64,000 nt of DNA, from NCBI RefSeq assembly GCF_041261445.1, contig NZ_JBGCCU010000015.1, positions 186,001 to 250,000 on the forward strand, written 5' to 3'. The notes beneath the pieces are model-generated. The model saw only the letters and a program-made list of their open reading frames with translations, was not told the DNA's origin and searched no databases. Shown here piece by piece: positions 1 to 8,504 of this stretch (position 1 is its first letter; every line of letters starts with the position of its first letter). Source of the DNA: Catenulispora sp. EB89 (GTDB lineage Bacteria; Actinomycetota; Actinomycetes; Streptomycetales; Catenulisporaceae). The position numbers and the translations under genes were made by a program.

Positions 1-489
1 GGTGCGGACGGTGGAGCGGATGCCGTCGGCGCCGATCAGCACGTCGGCGGTGGCGGTGGTGCCGTCGTCGAAGCGGGCCGTGATGCCGTCGGAGTGCTCC
101 TCGACGCCGACCAGGCGCTTGCCGTCGTGGACAGTGACGCCCTGCTCCTTGGCCCCGGCGCGAATGGCGTCGAAGAGGTCGGCGCGGTACACGACGCGAC
201 TCAGCGGCAGGTTCGGCAGCGCGGGCACGCGCATCAGGGTTCTGCCGCTGCCCTTCTCCATGACCATGGCGTGCAGCGGATTGCCGACGGCTTCGACCGC
301 GGCGCGCAGGCCCACGGTCTCCAGGGCGGCCAGGCCGTTCGGGGCAACGGTGAGCATGGCGCCGGAGCGGTCGGTGCGGGCGTAGGCCTCGTGGACGGTG
401 GCCTGGATCCCGGCCTTGGCCAGCGCGAGCGCGGTGACGGGGCCGGCGATGCCGCCGCCGATGACGATGGCGTTCTGGATGGCTGTCAT
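1..489 (-). CDS. FAD-dependent monooxygenase, N-terminal part (runs off the window)
   Basis: The reverse strand encodes an open frame starting at ATG 489 (MTAIQNAIVIGGGIAGPVTA) that is still open at base 1, giving 163 residues. It shows the dinucleotide-binding GGGIAGP loop at residues 11-17, an Arg/Asp region after the Rossmann fold, and the second FAD motif GADGIRSTVRT at the visible end (about residue 153). This order is that of the PHBH-type aromatic monooxygenases, which use FAD and NAD(P)H to hydroxylate small aromatics. The C-terminal substrate domain is outside the window, so the substrate cannot be inferred. A TATATT hexamer (494-499, reverse strand) lies only 4 bases before the ATG, which suggests a leaderless mRNA. 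A 27-bp palindrome lies just upstream, so the gene is probably repressed by a TetR- or MarR-type protein encoded elsewhere. Confidence 0.85.
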   Translation of the reverse strand, partial: MTAIQNAIVIGGGIAGPVTALALAKAGIQATVHEAYARTDRSGAMLTVAPNGLAALETVGLRAAVEAVGNPLHAMVMEKGSGRTLMRVPALPNLPLSRVVYRADLFDAIRAGAKEQGVTVHDGKRLVGVEEHSDGITARFDDGTTATADVLIGADGIRSTVRT

Positions 490-507
490 GCGGAATATAG
501 TCGCATG

Positions 508-534
508 GGGACTAGTTGCTGTGCAACTAGTCCC
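508..534. promoter_or_regulatory. Perfect 12-bp inverted repeat (operator) before the FAD monooxygenase
   Basis: Arms 508-519 (GGGACTAGTTGC) and 523-534 (GCAACTAGTCCC) are exact reverse complements around a 3-base spacer. The element covers the likely -35 region of the monooxygenase promoter (its -10 is at 494-499). Length and symmetry fit a TetR/MarR dimer site. The regulator is not identifiable in the window. Confidence 0.7.
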
Positions 535-650
535 GTTGCGGCGGGCCACCGGACCGCCAGCCCGCCGGCCGCGTGTCCCTGACCCCTGCGACCGTGGCGA
601 TGCACTGCGATTGTGCGCTGCTTGCGCAGTAGAGGGGCGCTGCTGACCTG

Positions 651-740
651 TGTGTGGGTGCTGGTGCTGGTGCTGGTGCTGGGTGTGGGGGGGGCGGGGG
701 CGTGGTGGGTGTGGTGGGTGCGGTGGGTGTAGTGGGTGCG
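651..740 (+). repeat. G-rich short tandem repeats
   Basis: The + strand has four consecutive CTGGTG hexamers (about 659-682), then a run of G with GTGGTGGGTG-type units up to the edge of the large inverted repeat. It is low-complexity and G/T-only on one strand, so it could fold as a G-quadruplex. There is no coding signal. The ORFs crossing it are glycine/cysteine-only translations. Confidence 0.55.
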
Positions 741-1560
741 GTTTGCTTGTAGCTTTTAAGAGCTTTTTACGGCTTCGCAGGGCTTTAAGAAGGATCCGCT
801 GGGTGGCGCAGTTCGGTGGTGCCCCGCAGGTTGCGCTGGCGGCTGGCGGTTGTTCGTGTGCACGACCGCGCGCGGGTCCGAGTCACTGCGCACGCGTTGC
901 GTGGGCGGCAATCGTCGAGCGTGGTGGGTGCCTGAAAGTCAAAGACAGGGCCTCCGGCGGCGCCTGCGCGGCGAGCGGCACTCGCTCCGGGGAGGGGGGC
1001 CGCGCTGTCTGCCGGCGGACACTGCTTGTGGTCGCCTGTGTCCCGGGTTCCCCGTCGCATCGTCGCCTCACGGAAGCAGACCGGTCCGGTGGTATCAAGT
1101 CGGACCCCTGCTACTGTGGTGCGGTTTCGTGCGACTTGACACCACCGGCCCGGCCAGCTTGGCTACGCCCGCCGACGCGACGGGGAACCCGGGACAACCC
1201 CGCCTGTGGGAAGGATTCCCGCGTCTTGAGCACGCCACGTCACCACCCGCACGTGTGGGCACCCGAGTGGACCCCGTCCACACCACAGTGGGGGTTGTCC
1301 CGGATCGTTGGGGATCCCTCAGAGTCTCGAGTGCCCCCGCCGGAGGCGCCTGCTCTTGACCTTAGGCACCCACCACGCCCGACGATTGCCGCCTACGTAA
1401 CGCATGCGCAGTGACTCGGACCGGTGCGCGGTCGTGGACACCTACTCCGCCGGCCGCCAGCGTAGCCAGTGGGGCATCACGGAACTGCGTCCCCCTGCGA
1501 GGTCACCAAACCTTAGGCGAAGCCGTAAAAAGCTCCTAAAACCCACCAACAAACCGCACC
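735..1560. repeat. ~825-bp imperfect inverted repeat filling the gap downstream of murC
   Basis: Left and right halves are reverse complements over most of their length. Clear blocks are 761-778 with 1517-1534 (18/18), 875-933 with 1364-1422 (55/59), 1041-1058 with 1177-1194 (18/18) and 1088-1101 with 1133-1146 (13/14). The inner blocks centre near 1117 and the outer near 1147, so about 60 bases were gained or lost on one side. Mismatches in the 59-base block are all transitions and are not all G-U compatible, which favours two decayed inverted DNA copies over a conserved RNA hairpin. No convincing gene was seen in 490-1633. The overlapping ORFs lack recognisable domains and mirror each other across the centre. 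It could be a repeat family, a MITE-like element or an inverted duplication. Confidence 0.8.
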
Positions 1561-1588
1561 CAACACACACCAAGCAGAAGCGCCCAAA

Positions 1589-1613
1589 AGGGCGCCCCGA
1601 AACGGGGCGCCCT
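1589..1613 (-). terminator. Rho-independent-type terminator of ftsW-murG-murC
   Basis: The 11-bp stem 1589-1599/1603-1613 (AGGGCGCCCCG with its complement) has a 3-base loop. On the reverse strand it is followed by a short T-run (CCCTTTTGGG). It lies 21 bases after the murC stop, as expected for the end of the operon. Confidence 0.75.
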
Positions 1614-1633
1614 TCTACCGTTCGCTCGTACCA

Positions 1634-3049
1634 CTACGCCAGCAGCTTCAGCAGCCGCGGACCGATCTCGGTCACGTCGCCGGCCCCGACCGTCACCACC
1701 AGGTCCCCGGGGCCCGCCAGCTCGGCCAGCCGCTGCGGCACCCGGTCGAAGTCCGGCTCGAACACGCTGGCCTCGGCCGGGAGGCCGGTCTCGGCCGCGA
1801 TGACGTCGCCGCCGACGCCGGGGATCGGCTTCTCGCCGTGCGCGTACACGTCCAGTACCACGACCACGTCGGCGGCGCCGAGGGCCGGGCCGAACTCGTG
1901 CAGGAACGTGTTGGTGCGGTAGTACCGGTGCGGCTGGAAGGCGGCGATGACGCGCCCCTCCCCCGCCAGCTCGCGCGCCGCCGACAGGACCGAGGCGATC
2001 TCGGTCGGGTGGTGGCCGTAGTCGTCGTAGACCTTCACGCCCGAGGCCTCGCCGAGCAGCTGCATCCGGCGGCGCGCACCGGTGAACCCGGCGACGCCCT
2101 CCAGGTACGGCTTGACGTCCACGCCGAGCGCCAGCGCCACGCCGAACGCGGCGGCGGCGTTGAGGGCGTTGTGCCGTGCCGGGACGGACAGGGTGATCGG
2201 TCCCAGGGTCTCGGCGGCGGTCGCCAGCTTGAAGGTGGGGAAGCCGCCGACGGTGCCGACGTCGGTGACGCGGATGTCGACGTCCTCGCCGGCCCCGTAG
2301 GTCAGCACCCGGACACCGCGCGCGGCGGTCCGCTCGGCGATGGCGCGGGCGGCCGGGTCGTCGGCGTAGCAGACCAGCGTGCCGCCGGGCTCCAGCCGGT
2401 CGGCGAAGTCCTGGAACTCGGCCCGCACCTGCACCACGTCGGCGAAGTGGTCGGGGTGGTCGAGCTCGATGTTGGTGATGACCGAGACGTCCGGCCGGTA
2501 GTGCGTGAAGGTGCCGTCGGACTCGTCGGCCTCGGCGATGAGCACGTCGCCGGAACCGGCGTGCCCGGACTCCCCGGTGGTGCCGATCTCGCCGCCGATG
2601 ACGAAGCTCGGGTCCAGGCCCGCGTGCCGCAGCGCGACGGTCACCATGGAGCTGGTGGTGGTCTTGCCATGGGTGCCGGCGATGGCCACGGAGCGGTAGC
2701 CGGGCATCAGCGCGGCCAGCGCGGAGGCGCGGTGCAGGACGCGCAGACCGCGCGCCTTCGCCTCGACGATCTCGACGTTGTCCGCCGGGATGTCGCCGGA
2801 GACCACGACGGTGTCGACGCCGTCCAGGTTCTCCGACGCCTGCCCGATCGCGATGGTCGCGCCGAGCGCCCGCAGCTCATTGACGGTCGCCGAGTCCTTG
2901 ATGTCACTGCCGCTGAGCGGGAGGCCGCGACCGAGCATCGCGCGCGCCAGCGGGGCCATGCCGACGCCGCCGATGCCGACGAGGTGGATGCGGCCGAGGT
3001 CGGCGGCGGGGATGACGTCGGCGGGGGCGGGGAAGCGGGGGGCGGTCAT
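1634..3049 (-). CDS. murC: UDP-N-acetylmuramate--L-alanine ligase
   Basis: Cytoplasmic Mur ligase that adds L-Ala to UDP-MurNAc using ATP, the first step of peptidoglycan stem-peptide synthesis. The 471 residues match MurC length. The N-terminal Rossmann-like domain has GIGGVGMAPLARAM (about residues 26-39). The ATP loop is GTHGKTTTSSM (about 129-139), followed by the ADESDGTF motif typical of MurC. The start ATG (3049) shares one base with the murG stop (TGATG), so the two genes are translationally coupled. A terminator follows directly. In most actinobacteria ftsQ and ftsZ come next, but neither is present here. Confidence 0.97.
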   Translation of the reverse strand: MTAPRFPAPADVIPAADLGRIHLVGIGGVGMAPLARAMLGRGLPLSGSDIKDSATVNELRALGATIAIGQASENLDGVDTVVVSGDIPADNVEIVEAKARGLRVLHRASALAALMPGYRSVAIAGTHGKTTTSSMVTVALRHAGLDPSFVIGGEIGTTGESGHAGSGDVLIAEADESDGTFTHYRPDVSVITNIELDHPDHFADVVQVRAEFQDFADRLEPGGTLVCYADDPAARAIAERTAARGVRVLTYGAGEDVDIRVTDVGTVGGFPTFKLATAAETLGPITLSVPARHNALNAAAAFGVALALGVDVKPYLEGVAGFTGARRRMQLLGEASGVKVYDDYGHHPTEIASVLSAARELAGEGRVIAAFQPHRYYRTNTFLHEFGPALGAADVVVVLDVYAHGEKPIPGVGGDVIAAETGLPAEASVFEPDFDRVPQRLAELAGPGDLVVTVGAGDVTEIGPRLLKLLA

Positions 3050-4311
3050 CAGCGCTCACCTGTCTGGGAGGCGGTTTCGGCCTCGGGCTCGGCGGTGGGC
3101 TCGGGCTCAGTGCTCGGCTCGGCAGCGGCAACCGGCGCAGACACGGTCTCGGCGGCCGGCTCGGCAGCAGCAACCGGCGCAGGCGCAGTCTCAACGCCCG
3201 CCACAGCCCCGACACCAGTCGCCCCCGGCCGCTTCACCCCCGCCGCCGCGAACACCAGATCAACGATCTTCTCGTCCGCGTCCCGGATCCCGAACCGCCG
3301 CGCCGCCGCGCTCATCGTGGTCAGCCGCTCGGCGTCCAGCAGCAGCGGCACCACGTTCGCCGCGAACCACTCCGGCGTCAGCGCGGAGTCGTCGATCAGC
3401 AGGCCGCCGCCGGCCTCGACCACCGGCGCCGCGTTCAGCCGCTGCTCGCCGTTGCCCACCGGCAGCGGCACGTACACCGACGGCAGTCCGACCGCCGCCA
3501 GCTCGCTGCACGTCATCATCCCGCTGCGGGTCATCGCCAGGTCGGCGGCCGCGTAGGCGAGGTCCATCCGGTCCACGTACGGCCGCGCGATGTAGGGCGG
3601 TCCCGCAGGGTCCTGCTGTATCGACACCGAGTTCTTGTCGCCGTAGGAGTGCAGGACCTGGATCCCGGCGTCGTGCAGTATCTTCACCGAGGCGACCATC
3701 GTGTCGTTCAGCCGCCGCGCGCCCTGCGAGCCGCCGGTGACCAGCAGCGTCGGGCGGTCGGGGTCCAAGCCGAAGGACCGGCGGGCCTCGGCGCGCACGG
3801 CTGCGCGGTCCAGGCCGGTGATGGCCGGGCGCAGCGGCATGCCGACGCAGGTGGCGCCGGGCATCGGGACCGCCGGGTTGCCGGTGAGCACGTGGTCGGT
3901 GAACTTCGCGCCGACGCGGTTGGCCAGGCCGGGGCGGATGTTGGCCTCGTGCACCACGATCGGCCGCTTGGCGCGGCGCGCGGCCAGGTACGCCGGGAGC
4001 GCGACGTAGCCGCCGAAGCCGATGACCACGTCCGCGTCGACGTCCATGATCACGTCCTGCGCGGCCTTGACCGTGCCGAGCAGCCGCGAGGGCAGGGTCA
4101 GCAGCGCCGCCGACGGCTTGCGCGGCAGCGGGACCGCCGGGATCAGCCGCAGCTCGTACCCGCGGGCCGGGATGAGCTTGGTGTCCAGGCCCTTCTCGGT
4201 GCCGAGCATCGTGATGCCGATCGAGGGGTCGGCGCGCCGCAGGGCGTCCGCGGTGTTCAGGGCGGGTTCGATATGCCCGGCGCTGCCGCCGCCGGCGATG
4301 ACCACATGCAC
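3049..4311 (-). CDS. murG: Undecaprenyl-PP-MurNAc-pentapeptide GlcNAc transferase (lipid II synthase)
   Basis: Peripheral membrane GT28 glycosyltransferase that converts lipid I to lipid II with UDP-GlcNAc. The N-terminal glycine loop is GGGSAGHIEPALNTADAL (residues 7-24), the actinobacterial version of the MurG signature. The C-terminal half has the sugar-nucleotide site LLVTGGSQGARRLN and the SGMMTCSELAAVGLPSVYVP segment. The 420 residues are longer than usual because of a C-terminal tail of about 60 residues rich in Ala, Pro, Glu and Thr with repeated TEPEPTAEPEAET-type units. The tail is probably disordered and not needed for catalysis. The gene lies 9 bases after ftsW and overlaps murC by 1 base. 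Confidence 0.96.
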   Translation of the reverse strand: MHVVIAGGGSAGHIEPALNTADALRRADPSIGITMLGTEKGLDTKLIPARGYELRLIPAVPLPRKPSAALLTLPSRLLGTVKAAQDVIMDVDADVVIGFGGYVALPAYLAARRAKRPIVVHEANIRPGLANRVGAKFTDHVLTGNPAVPMPGATCVGMPLRPAITGLDRAAVRAEARRSFGLDPDRPTLLVTGGSQGARRLNDTMVASVKILHDAGIQVLHSYGDKNSVSIQQDPAGPPYIARPYVDRMDLAYAAADLAMTRSGMMTCSELAAVGLPSVYVPLPVGNGEQRLNAAPVVEAGGGLLIDDSALTPEWFAANVVPLLLDAERLTTMSAAARRFGIRDADEKIVDLVFAAAGVKRPGATGVGAVAGVETAPAPVAAAEPAAETVSAPVAAAEPSTEPEPTAEPEAETASQTGER

Positions 4312-4320
4312 CCGGCCACC

Positions 4321-5595
4321 CTATCGGTCGGCGGGGGCCGAATCCGGACGCGGTGCGGTGACGGCCTGATCGCGCACGGTGCTCGGCGCCCCCTCGACCG
4401 TCGCCGGGTCCAACGGCTCCGGACGCCTTCGGGCGAAGGACATGAGCATCCCCACCGCCGTCAGCGAAGGCAACAGCGACGACCCGCCATAGGAGACGAA
4501 GGGCAACGGCACGCCCGCGATCGGCAGCACGCCGGTCACCGCCCCCAGATTGATCATCATCTGCGCGGCCAGCCACACCGTGACGGAGGCCGACACCAGC
4601 CGCACGAACGGATCCGTGGTGCGCAGCGCCAGCCGGATCCCGGCGTAGGCGAGCGTCAGGAACAGCGCGAGCACGGTCAGCGCACCGATCAGCCCCAGCT
4701 CCTCGCCGATGATCGCGAAGATCATGTCGGTCTGCACCTCCGGCAGCTGCCCCCAGCGCTGCTTGCTGGCGCCCAGCCCCTCCCCGAACCAGCCGCCGCT
4801 GGCCAGCGCCTGGAACGCGTGGATGGCCTGGTAGCCGGTGCCGCCGGGGTCGTTCTCGGGGCTGAGGAAGTTGGTGAAGCGCCGCACGCGCGAGGGCCGC
4901 ATCAGGATGGCCAGCGCTGTCAGGCCGACGGCCGAGCACAGCAGGATCGAGAACAGCCGCCCCGGCGCCCCGGCCGTGAACAGCAGGCAGAACACGATCG
5001 CGACGATGATTATCGAGGTCCCCATGTCCCCGCCCATCATCACCAGGGCGATGATCAGCACGGCGCCCGGGACCAGCGGCACCAGCAGGTGGTCCCAGGT
5101 GGTGAGCAGCTTCTCCTTGCGCACCAGCAGGTCGGCGCCCCACAGCACGAGCGCGAGCTTGGCGAACTCACTGGGCTGGACCGTCAGCGGACCGATGATC
5201 AGCCAGTTCTTGTTGCCGTTGTGCGAGGAGCCGACGGCCAGCACCAGCAGCAGCAACAGCACGGTCCCGACGAGCGCCGGATACGCGAGCGCCCGGTAGG
5301 CGCGCGGCGGCAGCCGGGACGCCCCCCACATCAGCGCCAGGCCGAGCGAAGCCGACACCGCCTGGTTGCTGATGGAGGAGAGCATCGGCCGACCGTTGAC
5401 CAGGTTGTTGACACTGGAGGCGGAGAACACCTCCAGCAGCCCGATACCGAGCAGCAGCAGAACGGCCCCGAGCAGCAGGTAGTACGACGTGAGTTCGAGG
5501 TCGAACAGGGATTTCAGGACCGCGCGACGGGCCCGCAGCGCGCGCACGGCGTTCTTCAACGGCGACGCCGGCGCGCCCGCGGCCTGTTCACTCAT
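4321..5595 (-). CDS. ftsW: SEDS peptidoglycan polymerase / cell-division protein
   Basis: Polytopic SEDS-family membrane protein that polymerises lipid II at the division septum with its partner class B PBP. The 424 residues carry about ten hydrophobic segments. Family signatures visible are GNKNWLIIGPLTVQPSEFAKL, GDMGTSIII, FAIIGEELGLIGAL and GVLPIAGVPLPFVSYGGSSLL near the end. The cytosolic N-terminus is basic (about 30 residues) and the C-terminus is a short Pro/Ala/Asp tail. The ATG at 5595 lies inside the end of the upstream EamA gene (8-base overlap), so its expression may depend on that gene. The order ftsW-murG-murC is the usual one. RodA is an alternative, but the murG/murC linkage favours FtsW. 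Confidence 0.93.
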   Translation of the reverse strand: MSEQAAGAPASPLKNAVRALRARRAVLKSLFDLELTSYYLLLGAVLLLLGIGLLEVFSASSVNNLVNGRPMLSSISNQAVSASLGLALMWGASRLPPRAYRALAYPALVGTVLLLLLVLAVGSSHNGNKNWLIIGPLTVQPSEFAKLALVLWGADLLVRKEKLLTTWDHLLVPLVPGAVLIIALVMMGGDMGTSIIIVAIVFCLLFTAGAPGRLFSILLCSAVGLTALAILMRPSRVRRFTNFLSPENDPGGTGYQAIHAFQALASGGWFGEGLGASKQRWGQLPEVQTDMIFAIIGEELGLIGALTVLALFLTLAYAGIRLALRTTDPFVRLVSASVTVWLAAQMMINLGAVTGVLPIAGVPLPFVSYGGSSLLPSLTAVGMLMSFARRRPEPLDPATVEGAPSTVRDQAVTAPRPDSAPADR

Positions 5596-6601
5596 GGTCC
5601 TTAGGGTAGCCAGCGGGCGCCGGACGGGGTGTCAGCTTGAGGCGGGACGGGGTGTCAGCCTGAGGCCGGGGGTCCGGGCCCCGGGTCGGCCGCCGTCGCC
5701 GAAGGCTGATCCGTGCACGTCCGGCGAGCGCCGCGCCGACCAGCAGGACCACGGCGCCGGCGGCTTGCAGCGCCGTGAACGACTCGTCGAGGAGGAGCGT
5801 GGCGCAGGTCGTGTTCACCGCCGGGACGAGGAACATCATCAGCGAGGCGTTGGCCGGGCCGACCACGGCGACGCCCCGGTAGTACAGGACGTTGGCGACC
5901 GCCGTCGCGCCGATCGCCAGGTAGGCGACGTTGAGCCAGACCTCTGACGGCAGCGCGCCCCACTGCACCCGGCCCAGGTCCGGGGCGGCGACCAGGGCGA
6001 GCAGGACGGCGCCGGTGCAGGTCGCGTACGCCATCGCGGTCAGCGGCTCGATCCCGGCGAGCACCTTCGGCGCGGCGAGCGTGAACGCCGCCCAGGACAC
6101 GGCGCTGAGGACGTACAGCAGGTCGCCCTCCAGGCGGTGCGACCCGCCGCCCGACCCGCCCGCGCTGTTCGCGCCGACCAGGTACACCGCCGCCCCGGCG
6201 AGCCCCAGCGCGAGGCCGGCCAGGCGCCGGGGCGAAGCCTTCTCGCGTCCGGTGACCAGCAGGAACGCGCTGGTCAGCACCGGGCTCATGACCGGGATCA
6301 GGATCCCGCCGTCCAACGACGGCGCGAGCGAGAGGCCCCAGAAGAAAAAGCCGTTGTAGGCGAAGACGCCCAGGACACCGGCCAGGCAGGCGCGGCCGGC
6401 GGCACGCATCCCGACGCGCAGGCTCCGGCCGGTCAGGGCCATCGCGATGAGCAGCGCGATCGCCCCGCCGCCGAAGCGCAGCGTGGCCGCGACCGTGTGC
6501 GGCACGTGGTTGACGACCGTTTCCGAACTGGAGAAAGCCCCGCCCCACAACATCATGGTCATCGTGAGGAGCAGGTACGGGTTCCGCTGCTGAGCTGACA
6601 T
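5588..6601 (-). CDS. EamA/DMT-family transporter
   Basis: The 337-residue drug/metabolite-transporter permease has about ten hydrophobic helices in two EamA repeats (residues ~5-140 and ~165-295). The first holds LWGGAFSSSETVV and the second has VSAVSWAAFTLAAPKVL with the closing VLLVGAALAGRA. The tail is about 40 residues, basic and Pro-rich. Substrates of this superfamily range from amino acids to drugs and cannot be named here. Its stop overlaps the ftsW start by 8 bases, an unusual neighbour for a dcw gene. It is divergent from the AraC-type regulator at 6688 with 86 bases between the starts, so that regulator may control it. Confidence 0.85.
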   Translation of the reverse strand: MSAQQRNPYLLLTMTMMLWGGAFSSSETVVNHVPHTVAATLRFGGGAIALLIAMALTGRSLRVGMRAAGRACLAGVLGVFAYNGFFFWGLSLAPSLDGGILIPVMSPVLTSAFLLVTGREKASPRRLAGLALGLAGAAVYLVGANSAGGSGGGSHRLEGDLLYVLSAVSWAAFTLAAPKVLAGIEPLTAMAYATCTGAVLLALVAAPDLGRVQWGALPSEVWLNVAYLAIGATAVANVLYYRGVAVVGPANASLMMFLVPAVNTTCATLLLDESFTALQAAGAVVLLVGAALAGRARISLRRRRPTRGPDPRPQADTPSRLKLTPRPAPAGYPKDHE

Positions 6602-6687
6602 GTGCCGAGCCTGGCGCGTGTCCCACTATTCGGTCTTGAACGCTCGTGCGGCCCGCTTCGGCCCAGCCCCGGGCCACAATGGAGAGC

Positions 6688-7740
6688 ATGGGAGGCACGG
6701 CAGACACCCGAGGCTGGGCCGAGTACTGGCGCGACGACACGCGCGGCCTGGAAGCCATGCGTGCCCGGTTCCGCGACCACGTCTACGCGCCGCACTCGCA
6801 CGACGCCTACTCCTTCGGCGTGACCGACGCCGGCGCCCAGCAGTTCCACTGCCGCGGAGCCCTGCACACCAGCGCCGCCGGCATGGTCATGGCGCTGAAC
6901 CCGGACGATCCGCACGACGGCCGCGCCGCCGCCGACCTGGGCTACCACTACCGGATCGTGCACGTGTCGCCGCAGATCGTGCGCGCGGTGCTGGCCGATG
7001 CGGCGGGTGCCGCGGACGCCACGGACTTCGCCCGGCGGGCCGAGCTCGGTCTGGCGGTCGGCGGTGCCGCTCGGACTGGTCGATCCGATCGGTCCGGGCT
7101 CGCCGATCCTTTCGCCGCCGACGCCATGGACTTCGCCGGTCAAGCCGATCTCCGCCTAGCACCCGGCGCCGCTCAGACCGCTCGATCCGGCCAGTCCGCG
7201 CTCGCCGATCCCTTCGCCGCCGCCGCTCCCCTACCCCTGTTCACCACCCCGGTCCTCGGCGACCGCCGCCTGGCCGACGCCATCGCCGGACTCCACGCCG
7301 CCCTGGCCGCCGACGCCAGCCCGCTGGCCCGCGACGAGCGCCTGCGGGCCGTGATCCTCGGCGCGCACCTGCGCGGCGCGACCCGGCCGCCGCGCATCAG
7401 GACCCTGGCCGACGGTGCGCAGCGTATGGCGGCGCGTCGGGCGCGGGATCTGATGCGCGAGGCGTACCCCGAGACGCTGTCGGTGGAGCTGCTCGCCGAG
7501 GCGGCGGGGTGCAGCAGGTTCGCGCTCTACCGAGCCTTCGCCGCCGAGTTCGGGATGTCGCCGAGCGACTACGAGCGGCAGCTGCGCCTGCGCCACGCCC
7601 GCGCGCTGCTGGCCGCCGGCAGCGCCCCGGCCGACGTCGCGGCGGCCACCGGCTTCGCCGACCAGGCGCACCTGGCGCGCTGGTTCAAACGGGCGTACGG
7701 GATCACGCCGGGAGTGTTCGTGCGCGGCGGACACGCGTGA
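6688..7740 (+). CDS. AraC-family transcriptional regulator with duplicated linker
   Basis: About 350 residues. The N-terminal AraC-binding cupin (HVYAPHSHDAYSFGVTD, about residues 30-46) senses a ligand. The C-terminal pair of helix-turn-helices (about 245-345) contains LLAEAAGCSRFALYRAF and the conserved second-helix pattern ATGFADQAHLARWFKRAYGITPG. Between them a 35-residue segment beginning DFARRAELGL is repeated as DFAGQADLRL, each copy ending in ADPFAA. I chose ATG 6688 because GGAG lies just before it; ATG 6679 is the alternative. The gene is divergent from the EamA permease, the classic layout for a regulator and its exporter target. Confidence 0.88.
   Translation: MGGTADTRGWAEYWRDDTRGLEAMRARFRDHVYAPHSHDAYSFGVTDAGAQQFHCRGALHTSAAGMVMALNPDDPHDGRAAADLGYHYRIVHVSPQIVRAVLADAAGAADATDFARRAELGLAVGGAARTGRSDRSGLADPFAADAMDFAGQADLRLAPGAAQTARSGQSALADPFAAAAPLPLFTTPVLGDRRLADAIAGLHAALAADASPLARDERLRAVILGAHLRGATRPPRIRTLADGAQRMAARRARDLMREAYPETLSVELLAEAAGCSRFALYRAFAAEFGMSPSDYERQLRLRHARALLAAGSAPADVAAATGFADQAHLARWFKRAYGITPGVFVRGGHA
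7024..7233 (+). repeat. In-frame 105-bp tandem duplication inside the AraC gene
   Basis: Two units with period 105 (starting GACTTCGCC at 7024 and 7129) encode 35 residues each, both ending in a GCCGATCC(T/C)TTCGCCGCC stretch. Being a multiple of three, the duplication keeps the frame and lengthens the linker between sensor and DNA-binding domains. Confidence 0.75.
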
Positions 7741-7823
7741 GGTGCCGTCAGAGGGCTGTCACCTAAGCGGATACCGAATCAGAGGGCTACCGTCGAACTT
7801 ACGAGCGGAATACTTTGCTCCCC

Positions 7824-8471
7824 ATGAGCTACGAGATCCCGCCCGAAGCACACCGCCTGCACGCCGAAGGCCGCTCCGCGGGTTCCCGCGGCGACTACGA
7901 CCTGGCCCTGACGCTGCTCGGCCGGGCGGCGGCGCTCGCGCCGGACTGGCCGTACCCGCCGTACGACGCGGCGTTCACGCACCTGATGCGCGGCGACACG
8001 CGCGCGGCGCAGAACCTCTACGAGCGGGTGGCGTCGCTGTCCCCGAGCGGCTTCTTCACCTGCCGCACCACCCTGGACATGCTGCGGCGGGAGCACGCCG
8101 GGCAGCTGAACCCGGGGTTCTCCAGGGCGTTCGTGCAGCTGGAGTGGCTGGAGAACCGCGAGGAGAAGAAGCGGATCCTGCGCGGGATCACGCAGCGCTT
8201 CCCCGGCTTCCCGCCGGCGTGGAAGGAGCTGTCGCTGCTGCTGGAGGATCCGCAGGACCGGCTGATCGCGATGGACAACGGGATGGCCGGGGATCCGGAC
8301 CCGGAGACCAGGACCACGCTGCTGCTGAACAAGGCGGGCCTGTTCGCCTCGCTCGGGGACGTCATCGCCGCCGAGGCGCTGTACGCGGTGATCGCCGACG
8401 ATCCGGACGTGACGCCGACCGGGGCGGCTTTCGCCAGGGCCTTCCGGGACCGGAGGATGCCGGGGCTGTAG
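7824..8471 (+). CDS. TPR-like protein of unknown function
   Basis: The 215-residue soluble protein has no signal peptide. Tetratricopeptide-type helices are visible: AHRLHAEGRSAGSRGDYDLALTLL then AAFTHLMRGDTRAAQNLYERV near the N-terminus, and LLNKAGLFASLGDVIAAEALY near the end, each with the small-residue pattern of TPRs. The middle (FPPAWKELSLLLEDPQDRLIAM) also looks TPR-like. Such proteins are scaffolds, and no enzymatic motif is seen. I chose ATG 7824; ATG 7815 is also in frame. The gene converges on murD with a 33-base gap and does not belong to the neighbouring cell-wall functions in any obvious way. Confidence 0.75.
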   Translation: MSYEIPPEAHRLHAEGRSAGSRGDYDLALTLLGRAAALAPDWPYPPYDAAFTHLMRGDTRAAQNLYERVASLSPSGFFTCRTTLDMLRREHAGQLNPGFSRAFVQLEWLENREEKKRILRGITQRFPGFPPAWKELSLLLEDPQDRLIAMDNGMAGDPDPETRTTLLLNKAGLFASLGDVIAAEALYAVIADDPDVTPTGAAFARAFRDRRMPGL

Positions 8472-8504
8472 CGGCCAAGACCGAACAGCTTCACGTCGCC
8501 TGCC

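Noticed and set aside
650-1414. 254-codon forward ORF across the G-rich stretch and the inverted repeat
   Set aside because: The translation starts with Cys/Gly/Trp runs from short repeats and shows no domain. The reverse strand and the mirror half give equally long frames, as expected for high-GC non-coding DNA.
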